A stretch of 6,981 nucleotides of DNA. Origin: VFMC01 sp031400715. Lineage in GTDB: Bacteria; Actinomycetota; Acidimicrobiia; Acidimicrobiales; Ilumatobacteraceae. The notes under the pieces were generated by a model. It was not told the origin of the DNA, searched no databases, and was given only the letters and a program-made list of their open reading frames with translations. A program made the position numbers and the translations under genes. The DNA lies in assembly GCA_031400715.1 (NCBI GenBank), contig JANNQK010000092.1, positions 1 through 6,981 of the forward strand. Reading direction: 5' to 3'. Below are positions 1 to 6,761 of this stretch, in pieces; position 1 is the stretch's first letter; every line of letters starts with the position of its first letter.

Positions 1-898
1 CCTCCCGCCGTCGAAACTGATCGAGTGCTGCCTCTCGTTTCAACTGGGAATTGCCGCCGTGCAGCACAGCGGTCCGAACCTGGGCTTGCGAGAGTCGCCG
101 TGCGATCCGGTCGGCCCCATGACGCGTCTTGCTGAAGACGATGGTCGCGCCGCTGCGCCGTACGAGCTTGGCGAGCAGATCGGGTCGGGCGGCATCGTGC
201 ACGAGCCACCACAGATGACGGATCTGGGCGAGCTCGGCAGGATCCACCTCGTGCAGCACCGGATCGCGCTGATAGTCGCGCACGATCACGTCGACGTCTC
301 CGTCGAGGGTCGCCGAGAACAGCATCGTCTGCCGGTCGGTGGGCGTGAGATCGAGGATCTGACGCAGCTGGGGCAAGAACCCGAGATCGGCCATCCGGTC
401 GGCCTCGTCCACCACCGCGATCCTGACCGACGCGAGCGTCACCAGCCCCTGCCCGACCAGGTCGAGCAGGCGTCCAGGTGTCGCCACGACGATGTCGACC
501 CCTGCCTGCAATGCCCGGATCTGCGGCTCGAACGCTGCCCCGCCCTGCAGGACATGGACGGTCAACCCCCGTGCCGCCGCGAGGGGGACCAGTTCGTCAC
601 CGATCTGTCGGGCGAGCTCGCGAGTCGGAGCCAGAATGAGCGCCCCGGGCGCCTGCGCCGCGGCGGTGACCGTTCTCTCGATGATGGGGATGCCGAAGGC
701 GAGCGTCTTGCCCGACCCGGTGGGCGCCTTGCCACACACGTCGCGTCCGGCGAGTGCATCCGGAATCGTCAGCACCTGCACCGGGAACGGCTCGACGACA
801 CCCGTCGCAGCGAGAGCGTCGACCAGATCGGCGGCCACCCCGAGCAGGGAGAAGTTCGTCGCCGGAACCGACGACGGAGACGTCGATGGAGTGGTCAT
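1..898 (-). CDS. DEAD-box ATP-dependent RNA helicase, RhlE-like (C-terminus cut by window edge)
   Basis: Cytoplasmic ATP-dependent RNA helicase that remodels structured RNA or RNA-protein complexes. 299 residues are visible. Motifs in order: Q motif around residues 37-41 (PFPVQ), motif I APTGSGKT at 58-65, motif Ia PTRELA at 91-96, motif Ib TPGR at 140-143, motif II DEAD at 164-167, motif III SAT at 195-197, motif IV IVFSKT at 253-258, then LHGG at 279-282. Motifs V and VI (normally ARGID-like and HRxGRTGR) and any C-terminal tail lie beyond the left edge; family members are usually 430-550 aa, so roughly a third to a half is missing. The ATG at 898 is well fixed: an in-frame TGA lies seven codons upstream and no other start codon falls between. 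The gene sits 48 bp downstream of the oxidoreductase on the same strand. There is neither a Shine-Dalgarno sequence nor a TAnnnT box before the start, which suggests co-transcription. The family call is firm; the exact paralogue is not. Confidence 0.95.
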   Translation of the reverse strand, partial: MTTPSTSPSSVPATNFSLLGVAADLVDALAATGVVEPFPVQVLTIPDALAGRDVCGKAPTGSGKTLAFGIPIIERTVTAAAQAPGALILAPTRELARQIGDELVPLAAARGLTVHVLQGGAAFEPQIRALQAGVDIVVATPGRLLDLVGQGLVTLASVRIAVVDEADRMADLGFLPQLRQILDLTPTDRQTMLFSATLDGDVDVIVRDYQRDPVLHEVDPAELAQIRHLWWLVHDAARPDLLAKLVRRSGATIVFSKTRHGADRIARRLSQAQVRTAVLHGGNSQLKREAALDQFRRRE

Positions 899-946
899 GT
901 GGTGGCCATCGGGAGGTCATGGGACGACGCGGGATCGATCGCAGCA

Positions 947-3900
947 TCAACCCAGACGGGCGAGGCGCTCGCCCAACTCGATGCGGTACTGCTCGATCCG
1001 TTCGAGCTTCAGCTGCTCGTAGCCGCGCACCATGTCGGGCAGCGTCGCAATCGCCGTCGCCTCGGCCGCGATCGCCGGCGTGAACCTGCCGACGAGCCGG
1101 TCGACGGCATCGATGTACTCCGGCACGAGCGAGCGTTCGAGGCGGCGCAGCCGGGACATCCCGAACACGTCGAGCGGTGTCGCCCGGAGGCGTCGACCGG
1201 AACGGAGCATCATCAGCAACGGCCGCGCCCAACGACCGAGCCGGAGCTTGCGCTGCATGCCCATCGATCGGAGCATCGGCGGGTGCAGGTTCCACTGCAC
1301 CCGCGCTCTCGGACCGGCGACTGCTTCAGCGGCCGCCTTCGACGAGCCGAGCAGCAACAGCCTGGCGACCTCGTACTCGTCCTTGTAGGCCATCAGCTTG
1401 TGCAGGTGCTTGGCAACCGCAGCAGTGAAGGCAACATCGCCCGTCCGGGACGCGCTGGCCACGACCCTACGGAACCGATCGGCGTATCGGGCCGACTGGT
1501 AGTCAAGGAGGTCGCAGGCGAGCCGATCGACGAGGGCATCGACGGGCTCCGGGCCGGCAGCTGCACCGGAGCCTGTTCCCGCGTGAGCGTCGACCCGACC
1601 GGATCGGAACGCAGCGACGTTCTTGTCGACGGCCACACCGTTGAGCCTGATCGCCTCCTCCACGTGATCGGGGCGCACGGGCACCGCGCCATGCTGCACG
1701 GCGACACCGAGCAGGTAGATGTTCGCCATCGCGGCGTCGTCGAATGCAGCCGTCGTCGCTGCAAGCGCGTCGATCGTCGACAGCGAGCGGCTCGACGAGC
1801 GCAGGCGGTCGAGCGCGGCGGCATGCGGGAAGGCAGTTCCGGGACGGACGACCATCGCGCCGGTGCCGACCGAAGCGCTCGATGCGACGACGACCGTGCG
1901 CTCGGCCGACGCTCCGGCGAGGTGCGCGTCGCTCGACGCCACCAACACGTCGAATGCCACGAGCGTGTCGACCGACCCGATGCTCGCCCGGTTCGACGAC
2001 CGCGGCTCGGTGCGCGTCAAGCGAACGTCGCTCACCACCGGTCCGGCCTTCTGAGACAGGCCTGTCTGGTCGAGGCCCCGCACGTGGAACCCGTCGAGCA
2101 TCGCTGCGGTCCCGAGGATCTGCGACACCGTGACCACGCCTGTTCCACCGATGCCGCTGAGCCGCACCGTGCAGTCGTCGGTGTCCACCACGGGGATCGG
2201 GATCGGCAGCGAGCTGACGTCCACGGGCTGCCGATGTGCGACCGCCTTCCTCTCGACACGTGCGGTTCGTCGCGCGGACCGCTTCGACGGTCGCACCGTC
2301 ATGAACGAGGGGCAGTCGCCGTCGAGGCAGCTGGCGTCGAGATTGCAGCTGGCCTGATCGATGGCAGTCTTGCGGCCGAAGGGTGTGTCGATCGGTTGGA
2401 CGCTGAGGCAGTTGCTCTTCACGCCGCAATCGCCGCACCCTTCGCACACGCGTTGATCGATCACGAGCTTCCAAGCGGGTTGGACGACACGTCCTCGCTT
2501 GCGGTCGCGTCGCAGTTCGGCGGCGCATCGCTGGTCGTGGATGAGGACGGTGGTACCGATGACGCCGGACAGCGCCTGTTGTGCGTCGATGATCTTCGAC
2601 CGAGGCCACACGTCGACGCCCATCGGCAACGTCACCCCGCGGTACCTGGAAGGGTCGTCGGTCGTGATCAGCACGCGGCGCACACCCTCGGCGAGGAACA
2701 CCTTTGCAAGCGCCGGCACGTCGAGTTGCCCGGTCGGCAGTTGGCCGCCGGTCATCGACACCGCACCGTTGTACAGCACCTTGTAGGTGATGTTCGTGCC
2801 GCTTGCCACCGCGGCCCGAACGGCGAGCATCCCCGAGTGGAACAAGGTGCCATCGCCGATGTTCTGGAACAGGTGCGGAGCGTCGACGAACGGCGCCATG
2901 CCGAACCACTGGGCGCCTTCGTTGCCCATTGCGGTGACACCGACGATCTCCCCGAAAGGCCCCTGCTCCATCAGCATCACCATCGTGTGGCACCCGATGC
3001 CACCACCGACGAGGGCGCCGTCGGGGGCTCGTGTCGAAGTGTTGTGCGGACATCCGGAGCAGAAGTACGGCGTGCGGTTGATGCTCAGTGGGATGAGGTT
3101 GCGTGCTCCGAGTGCAGCGGGTGCGGGCGCCAGCCGCTCGGAGGGCAGCCGTTGCTCCAGCCGAGCGCGCAGCCGGGGGCCGATGATGTCGGCCGTGAGC
3201 GACCCCGTCGGCGGGAGCAGCGGAGAACCGTCAGGTGCGCGCTTGCCGCACACGACCGGCCGCTGCGCCAGCGGGTACAGCGCTTCGATCACGCGACGTT
3301 CGAGGAGTGGGCTCTTGTCCTCGACGACGATCACCTCGGTGAGGCCGTTCGCGAAGTCGCGAACGGCGGCCGTCTCGAGCGGTGCCGGCATCCGCAGTCG
3401 CAACAACCGCACTCCTGCGTCGCGCAGATCGGCGTCGGTACGGAGTCCGAGCATGCGCAACGCCTCGCGCATCTCGTTGTAGGTGCTGCCGCTCGCCACC
3501 ACGCCGATCCAGTCGTGAGGCCCGCGCACGGCGACCGAGTTGAGCCGATTGATCGCGCCGTACTGTCGCGCCACCTCGAGGCGCACCTCGTGGATCTCGC
3601 GCTCCACGTCGAGCGTGTACGGCGTCAGCAGGCGACCGGTCGGCGTCGGTCGATACGGCACACGCCCGGCTGCACTGTCGATCTCGATCTCCGGCATCAA
3701 CGGTACGACGCGGTCGGGGTGCAGCTCCACCGTCCCCGTGCCGTCGGCCACCACCTCCATCACCTTGATCGCGCTCCAGAGCCCCGATGCCCGAGACAAG
3801 GCCACCGCGTGGCGGCCGAGATCGACAGCGTCCTGAACGTCTCCGGGGAACAGCACCGGCATGCCGAGGTCGGCGAGCGACCCGTCGCTCGACGATGGCA

Positions 3901-4405
3901 ACGTGGAGCTCTTCGCGCTCGGGTCGTCGCCGACGAGTGCGACCGCTCCGCCGAGGTGCGCCGTGCCTGCGAACATCGCATGGCGTAGCGCATCGCCAGC
4001 CCGATCGAGCCCCGGCGTCTTGCCGTACCAGATGCCGATCACGCCGTCGTATCGGCATGAATCGAGGGTGACGGTGAGTTGCGAACCCATCACGGCGGTC
4101 GCGGCGAGCTCTTCGTTCATCGCCGGTTGATGCACGAGGTGAAGCCCCTCCGCCGCGGCGAGTCTGGCGACCGCGGTGGCGTCGCGGTCGTACCCGGCGA
4201 GCGGGCTCCCGGGGTAGCCCGTGACGAACGCTGCTGTTCGGAGACCGGCGGATCGGTCGAGCCGCAGCTGCTCGAACGGCAGACGCGCCAGCGCCTGCGA
4301 GCCGCTGAGGAAGACGACACCCTCGTCGAGCAGGTACCTGTCGTCCAGCTGATACGGCGCTGACCGATGCGGTGTGGACGAGGCATCCGGATCATGGAGG
4401 ACCAC
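947..4405 (-). CDS. Fused indolepyruvate (2-oxoacid):ferredoxin oxidoreductase, TPP and Fe-S dependent
   Basis: Oxidatively decarboxylates an aryl-pyruvate or related 2-oxoacid to the acyl-CoA, passing electrons to ferredoxin (EC 1.2.7.8 family). It is a single-chain fusion of the IorA and IorB parts, 1152 aa, close to the usual ~1150-1200. N-terminal TPP pyrimidine domain with GYPGSP at 63-68, likely catalytic Glu98 in an NEELAATAV context, and YGKTPGLDRAGD at 127-138. Then FCSGCPH at 448-454 and the TPP-pyrophosphate motif GDG at 517-519 paired with Asn546. An Fe-S segment carries Cys654, 657, 660, 666, 687, 693 and 698. The gamma (IorB-like) domain has GIGGTGV at 751-757 and DQTGLSQKAGPVVSD near 779-793. 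A conserved C-terminal domain typical of the fused family (about 960-1152) ends the chain. Start: GTG at 4405 is preferred because the frame has no ATG there, family homology begins about 18 residues later, and a -10-like box lies 6 nt upstream. GTGs at 4435 and 4444 are alternatives but overlap the 12-bp repeats. No ferredoxin or aminotransferase gene is in view, so the true substrate is open. Confidence 0.95.
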   Translation of the reverse strand: MVLHDPDASSTPHRSAPYQLDDRYLLDEGVVFLSGSQALARLPFEQLRLDRSAGLRTAAFVTGYPGSPLAGYDRDATAVARLAAAEGLHLVHQPAMNEELAATAVMGSQLTVTLDSCRYDGVIGIWYGKTPGLDRAGDALRHAMFAGTAHLGGAVALVGDDPSAKSSTLPSSSDGSLADLGMPVLFPGDVQDAVDLGRHAVALSRASGLWSAIKVMEVVADGTGTVELHPDRVVPLMPEIEIDSAAGRVPYRPTPTGRLLTPYTLDVEREIHEVRLEVARQYGAINRLNSVAVRGPHDWIGVVASGSTYNEMREALRMLGLRTDADLRDAGVRLLRLRMPAPLETAAVRDFANGLTEVIVVEDKSPLLERRVIEALYPLAQRPVVCGKRAPDGSPLLPPTGSLTADIIGPRLRARLEQRLPSERLAPAPAALGARNLIPLSINRTPYFCSGCPHNTSTRAPDGALVGGGIGCHTMVMLMEQGPFGEIVGVTAMGNEGAQWFGMAPFVDAPHLFQNIGDGTLFHSGMLAVRAAVASGTNITYKVLYNGAVSMTGGQLPTGQLDVPALAKVFLAEGVRRVLITTDDPSRYRGVTLPMGVDVWPRSKIIDAQQALSGVIGTTVLIHDQRCAAELRRDRKRGRVVQPAWKLVIDQRVCEGCGDCGVKSNCLSVQPIDTPFGRKTAIDQASCNLDASCLDGDCPSFMTVRPSKRSARRTARVERKAVAHRQPVDVSSLPIPIPVVDTDDCTVRLSGIGGTGVVTVSQILGTAAMLDGFHVRGLDQTGLSQKAGPVVSDVRLTRTEPRSSNRASIGSVDTLVAFDVLVASSDAHLAGASAERTVVVASSASVGTGAMVVRPGTAFPHAAALDRLRSSSRSLSTIDALAATTAAFDDAAMANIYLLGVAVQHGAVPVRPDHVEEAIRLNGVAVDKNVAAFRSGRVDAHAGTGSGAAAGPEPVDALVDRLACDLLDYQSARYADRFRRVVASASRTGDVAFTAAVAKHLHKLMAYKDEYEVARLLLLGSSKAAAEAVAGPRARVQWNLHPPMLRSMGMQRKLRLGRWARPLLMMLRSGRRLRATPLDVFGMSRLRRLERSLVPEYIDAVDRLVGRFTPAIAAEATAIATLPDMVRGYEQLKLERIEQYRIELGERLARLG

Positions 4406-4411
4406 GACCGC

Positions 4412-4417
4412 AGTCTG
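4412..4417 (-). promoter_or_regulatory. Candidate -10 box for the oxidoreductase gene
   Basis: On the minus strand the hexamer is CAGACT. It keeps the two most conserved -10 positions (A at position 2, T at position 6) but lacks the leading T. Exactly 6 nt separate it from the GTG at 4405, the same spacing seen at the hydrolase and M48 genes, which would put transcription start on the start codon. No clear -35 is visible; the two direct 12-bp repeats occupy that zone instead. Weak on its own, supported by the recurring spacing. Confidence 0.3.
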
Positions 4418-4422
4418 GCACT

Positions 4423-4470
4423 CTCGACACGGCACTCTCGACACGGCATCGTCGAGGGTGCCGTGTCGAG
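4423..4470. repeat. Three exact 12-bp repeats (two direct, one inverted) between divergent genes; possible operator
   Basis: The word TGCCGTGTCGAG occurs three times: on the minus strand at 4437-4448 and 4423-4434 (14-bp period), and on the plus strand at 4459-4470. The copy at 4437-4448 and the plus-strand copy form a perfect 12-bp inverted repeat around a 10-nt centre. The direct pair belongs to two abutting 14-bp units, GGCACTCTCGACAC at 4417-4430 and 4431-4444. A degenerate fourth copy (8 of 12) lies on the plus strand at 4445-4456, again with 14-bp spacing. If the oxidoreductase starts at GTG 4405, the direct copies cover about -18 to -43 of its promoter, and the inverted copy lies just upstream of the ybaK promoter. 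Binding by a regulator is inferred; a cruciform or RNA hairpin is the alternative. Confidence 0.6.
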
Positions 4471-4498
4471 GGCATCGGTGACGCCGGGCCGGCGTCGG

Positions 4499-4504
4499 TA
4501 CGAT
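4499..4504 (+). promoter_or_regulatory. Candidate -10 box of ybaK (leaderless transcript)
   Basis: TACGAT fits the actinobacterial TAnnnT -10 consensus and lies 8 nt before the GTG start at 4513, so transcription would begin at or within two bases of the start codon. A partial -35 match (GTGACG, 4478-4483) is present with a short 15-bp spacer. No Shine-Dalgarno sequence precedes the GTG, as expected for a leaderless message. Confidence 0.5.
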
Positions 4505-4512
4505 CGCCCACC

Positions 4513-4995
4513 GTGACTCCCGCCGTCATCGAGCTGCAACGAGCCGGCATCGAGTTCATCGTGCACGAGTTCGAGCACCATCCCGCCGAACGCAGCTACG
4601 GCTCGGCCGCCGCTCGAGCCCTCGGGGTGGAAGCCGATCGCGTGTTCAAGACGCTGCTGGTCGATGTGACCGGGAGCGGTGGTGGCATCTCGCACGTGGT
4701 GGGCATCGTGCCGGTGACGGCGCAACTGTCGCTGAAGGAACTCGCCGCGGCAGTGGGGGCCAAACGGGCCGACATGTGCGCTCCCGCGGCGGCCGAACGA
4801 CTCACCGGCTACGTCGTCGGCGGGATCAGCCCGTTCGGGCAGCGGAAACGACTGCGCACGGTCATCGACGAAACCTGTGAATTGAGTGATTCGATCTTCG
4901 TGAGCGGTGGTCGACGCGGGTTGGACATCGAGATCGCTCCGGCAGCCCTGATGGGAGTGCTCGGGGCACGGGCAGCGCCGATCGCCGTCTGGTGA
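4513..4995 (+). CDS. ybaK: YbaK/EbsC-family Cys-tRNA(Pro) deacylase
   Basis: Free-standing trans-editing hydrolase that removes cysteine wrongly attached to tRNA(Pro) by prolyl-tRNA synthetase; cytoplasmic. 160 aa, matching the usual ~155-165 of the single-domain family. The N-terminus TPAVIELQRAGI matches the family start. The catalytic lysine is Lys46 within VFKTLL (43-49 region), the same number as in the Haemophilus influenzae enzyme. GGISPFGQ at 103-110 and SGGRRGLDIEIAP at 131-143 are further hallmarks. Residue 20 is Phe, where I recall Tyr20 in the H. influenzae protein. The GTG at 4513 is chosen over upstream in-frame starts because homology begins there and a TAnnnT box sits 8 nt before it. 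The gene is divergent from the oxidoreductase (107 bp apart) and converges on the hydrolase with one base between stop codons. Family assignment is secure; specificity for Cys-tRNA(Pro) is inferred from subfamily resemblance. Confidence 0.95.
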   Translation: MTPAVIELQRAGIEFIVHEFEHHPAERSYGSAAARALGVEADRVFKTLLVDVTGSGGGISHVVGIVPVTAQLSLKELAAAVGAKRADMCAPAAAERLTGYVVGGISPFGQRKRLRTVIDETCELSDSIFVSGGRRGLDIEIAPAALMGVLGARAAPIAVW

Positions 4996-4996
4996 C

Positions 4997-5773
4997 TCAG
5001 CGCAGCGAGTCGAAATCGATCAGACGCTCGACGAAGCGACCTGGATGGACCAGATGCGGGTAGTGGCCCTGGTCGGGCCACACCTCCACGGTCGCCGAGG
5101 GAACCAGCGTGCGGAGCCACTGGGTGTAGTCCTGGCCGGGATCGATGCCATGGAGCGAGAGGTACGGCACGGTGATCGCGCCGGCGAGAGCTGTCACCGT
5201 GGCGTCGAGTTCCTCCGCGGTCGACTCGAAGACGGTGCCCCATACGCCGAGCACGACGGTCTGGTCGGCGCGACGCAGCGATCGCACTCGATCGGCTTCG
5301 CCGGCGTCGAGGGGTCCCATCATCGACTGGAAGACCAGGTCGATGGCCGTCCTGAACGACTCGTCGTCGCCTCGCAGCATCGGCTCGAGCTGGGTGAGCG
5401 CTGCCTTGAAGTCGGCGAGGCGCAATGGCTGGTCGACATTGATGACACCCCGCGGTCGTGCCATGGCCGCGAATGCGCTCGCAACGATGCCGCCGAGCGA
5501 ATGGCCGACGACCAGCGGCCCGGCGACCCCTGGCCCGCCCGTCGCCTCCGCGAAGGTCGCGGCGAACGTCTCGGCGACGTCGCTCGCGAACGTCAGCGGG
5601 TCGTACGCGTCGCCGGGCGGCGATTCGCCGTGGCCACGCAGATCGACGCTCAACACGTCGTAGTGCTCGGCAAGGGCAGGGATCAGCGGATCCCAGGTAC
5701 GGCGCGACTCGGTGATGCCGTGGATGAGGACCAAGGCCGGTCCACTGCCGGTGCGCTCGAAGGCGAGTTGCAT
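4997..5773 (-). CDS. Alpha/beta-fold hydrolase, substrate unknown
   Basis: Serine hydrolase of the alpha/beta fold, 258 aa, a normal length for single-domain members and with no signal peptide, so probably cytoplasmic. Oxyanion-hole HG at 18-19 (LVLIHGI), VDLRGHGES at 43-51, nucleophile elbow GHSLG at 90-94 with Ser92, predicted acid Asp211 in LHGIDPG, and catalytic His237 in DQGHYPHLVHP. Asp114 (INVDQPLR) is a less likely alternative acid. A cap region lies between about 115 and 190. The substrate cannot be read from sequence; esterase, lactonase or C-C hydrolase roles are all possible. ATG 5773 is preferred: homology starts with MQLAFERTGSGPALVLIHG, and a TACGGT box lies exactly 6 nt upstream. 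An in-frame extension to 5974 would overlap the M48 gene and adds low-complexity Pro/Arg/Ser-rich sequence. The stop codon lies one base from that of ybaK on the opposite strand. Confidence 0.92.
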   Translation of the reverse strand: MQLAFERTGSGPALVLIHGITESRRTWDPLIPALAEHYDVLSVDLRGHGESPPGDAYDPLTFASDVAETFAATFAEATGGPGVAGPLVVGHSLGGIVASAFAAMARPRGVINVDQPLRLADFKAALTQLEPMLRGDDESFRTAIDLVFQSMMGPLDAGEADRVRSLRRADQTVVLGVWGTVFESTAEELDATVTALAGAITVPYLSLHGIDPGQDYTQWLRTLVPSATVEVWPDQGHYPHLVHPGRFVERLIDFDSLR

Positions 5774-5779
5774 GTCGTC

Positions 5780-5785
5780 ACCGTA
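5780..5785 (-). promoter_or_regulatory. Candidate -10 box of the hydrolase gene (leaderless)
   Basis: The minus-strand hexamer TACGGT fits TAnnnT and is separated from ATG 5773 by exactly 6 nt, putting the predicted transcription start on the A of the ATG. No convincing -35 is seen (GGAACA at 5802-5807 is a weak match). No ribosome binding site precedes the ATG. Confidence 0.5.
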
Positions 5786-5810
5786 GGCGATGCAAGCGGG
5801 CTGTTCCGGC

Positions 5811-5833
5811 GCCGACCCATCGGGGGGATCGGC
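5811..5833 (-). terminator. GC-rich hairpin between M48 and hydrolase genes, possible terminator
   Basis: Arms GCCGACCC (5811-5818) and GGG-A-TCGGC (5825-5833) pair over 8 bp with one bulged base (5828) and a 6-nt loop. It begins about 25 nt past the M48 stop codon and lies upstream of the hydrolase's candidate -10 box. No T-run follows, so it would be a U-less terminator of the sort reported in high-GC Gram-positives, or simply a chance hairpin. Confidence 0.35.
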
Positions 5834-5858
5834 CTCGGATCGTGTGCGAGGTGGCCCG

Positions 5859-6755
5859 TCAGGTGCGAAGGTCGGGGAACGAACGGCGGAGCGCCTCGAT
5901 CTTGGCCACCCTGGTGAGTGCGGGAGGGTGGGTGGCGGCAAGGTGCTCGCGGAGGCCGCGGGGTCGATCCCCACCGCCCATCGCCACCACGCGGCGGAGG
6001 GCGTTCGACAGCTGCGAACCGAAACCCAGCATCACGGCCCGCTGATCGGCTTGGAACTCGGCGCCACGACCGGTGACGTTCCCGGCGGCATTGGCGACGA
6101 GCAGACCGCTGAGGAACACCCACGACACCGCGGTCAGCGTCGTGCTCACGAGCCGCCCGATCGCGGTGAGCGCGAGGGAGTGGCGCGCATAGCTCTGCGT
6201 GGCCGCCGATGCGACGTTCTGGAGGAAGAAGCCGATCCGGGCGAGCAACAACACCGGAACGCTGAGCCATTGGGCCACGGTGAGTGCAACGGTGTGGAAG
6301 CCGAGGTGATGGCTGAGCTCGTGCGCGAGCACGCCGGCCAGTTCGTCGCGGGGGAGGGTCTCGACCGCGAGCGTGGTGACGATCACCAGGTGGCCTCCGC
6401 AGGCGAAGGCGTTCAGCTCGTCGGCAGGGAGCACGGCCAACACGTAGCGGTGGCGCGGCAGCCGAGCGGCTTGCAGGACGGACCGCCACGCCGTGTCGAG
6501 CCGGACCCGCTCGTCGCGGGTGGGTGGGCGTGCGCCGAGCAGCCGGGTGAGCAGGACCGTCTGGATCGGCCGGATGAACAAGACGACAGCGCCGGCCAAG
6601 TAGCCCAGGGCGAACCCGGTGAACGACACCTGCCACACGAGGTGGACCCCGAGCCAGAACACCGCCAGGGCCACGAGCGAGATCGGCAGGACGATCAGGA
6701 CGGGAACGAGGGCGGTGACCGCCGAGCTCTCCACCCGCCGTCCGCCGACATCCAT
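5859..6755 (-). CDS. M48-family membrane zinc metalloprotease
   Basis: Integral-membrane peptidase of the HtpX/BlaR1/Ste24-like M48 family, probably cutting membrane or misfolded proteins. 298 aa from the preferred start. Zinc motif HELSH at 145-149 (His145, catalytic Glu146, His149); third ligand Glu233 in GAEFQAD at 231-237. Supporting family marks are NAFACGG at 115-121 and the ATHPP motif at 274-278. Hydrophobic segments, likely membrane-spanning: about 13-37, 43-62, 154-178 and 203-225. The ATG at 6755 is preferred because a TATCGT box lies exactly 6 nt upstream. A GTG at 6833 would add 26 residues rich in Pro, Ala and Gly without homology I recognise and has no box upstream. The gene lies upstream of the hydrolase on the same strand, 85 bp away with a hairpin between, so co-transcription is uncertain. 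Substrate unknown. Confidence 0.93.
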   Translation of the reverse strand: MDVGGRRVESSAVTALVPVLIVLPISLVALAVFWLGVHLVWQVSFTGFALGYLAGAVVLFIRPIQTVLLTRLLGARPPTRDERVRLDTAWRSVLQAARLPRHRYVLAVLPADELNAFACGGHLVIVTTLAVETLPRDELAGVLAHELSHHLGFHTVALTVAQWLSVPVLLLARIGFFLQNVASAATQSYARHSLALTAIGRLVSTTLTAVSWVFLSGLLVANAAGNVTGRGAEFQADQRAVMLGFGSQLSNALRRVVAMGGGDRPRGLREHLAATHPPALTRVAKIEALRRSFPDLRT

Positions 6756-6761
6756 CTGGAC

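Noticed and set aside
899..946. Promoter or terminator between the oxidoreductase and the helicase
   Set aside because: Only short GATCGATC-type palindromes are present. No TAnnnT box at the right distance, no Shine-Dalgarno sequence and no stable hairpin.
59..3988. A 1309-codon open frame on the plus strand spanning the helicase and the oxidoreductase
   Set aside because: It lies in exact antisense codon register to both genes (each triplet is the reverse complement of a sense codon), so it stays open only because TTA, CTA and TCA codons are avoided in this GC-rich genome. It ends at the first sense CTA codon. Its His/Arg/Glu-rich product has no recognisable domain.
4372..4512. Extension of ybaK upstream of GTG 4513
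   Set aside because: This would translate the repeat region and the promoter. Family homology starts exactly at the GTG with TPAV.
4994..5011. Hairpin GACTC/GAGTC as a bidirectional terminator between ybaK and the hydrolase
   Set aside because: Only 5 bp of stem, an 8-nt loop, no T-run on either side, and it overlaps both stop codons.
5045..5917. A 290-codon plus-strand open frame opposite the hydrolase
   Set aside because: It is antisense to a gene with a clear catalytic triad, and its translation has no family resemblance; another codon-bias shadow.
5774..5974. N-terminal extension of the alpha/beta hydrolase to the far upstream start
   Set aside because: It would overlap the 3' end of the M48 gene by over 100 bp, encode low-complexity sequence and absorb the hairpin and -10 box. 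Family homology begins at ATG 5773.
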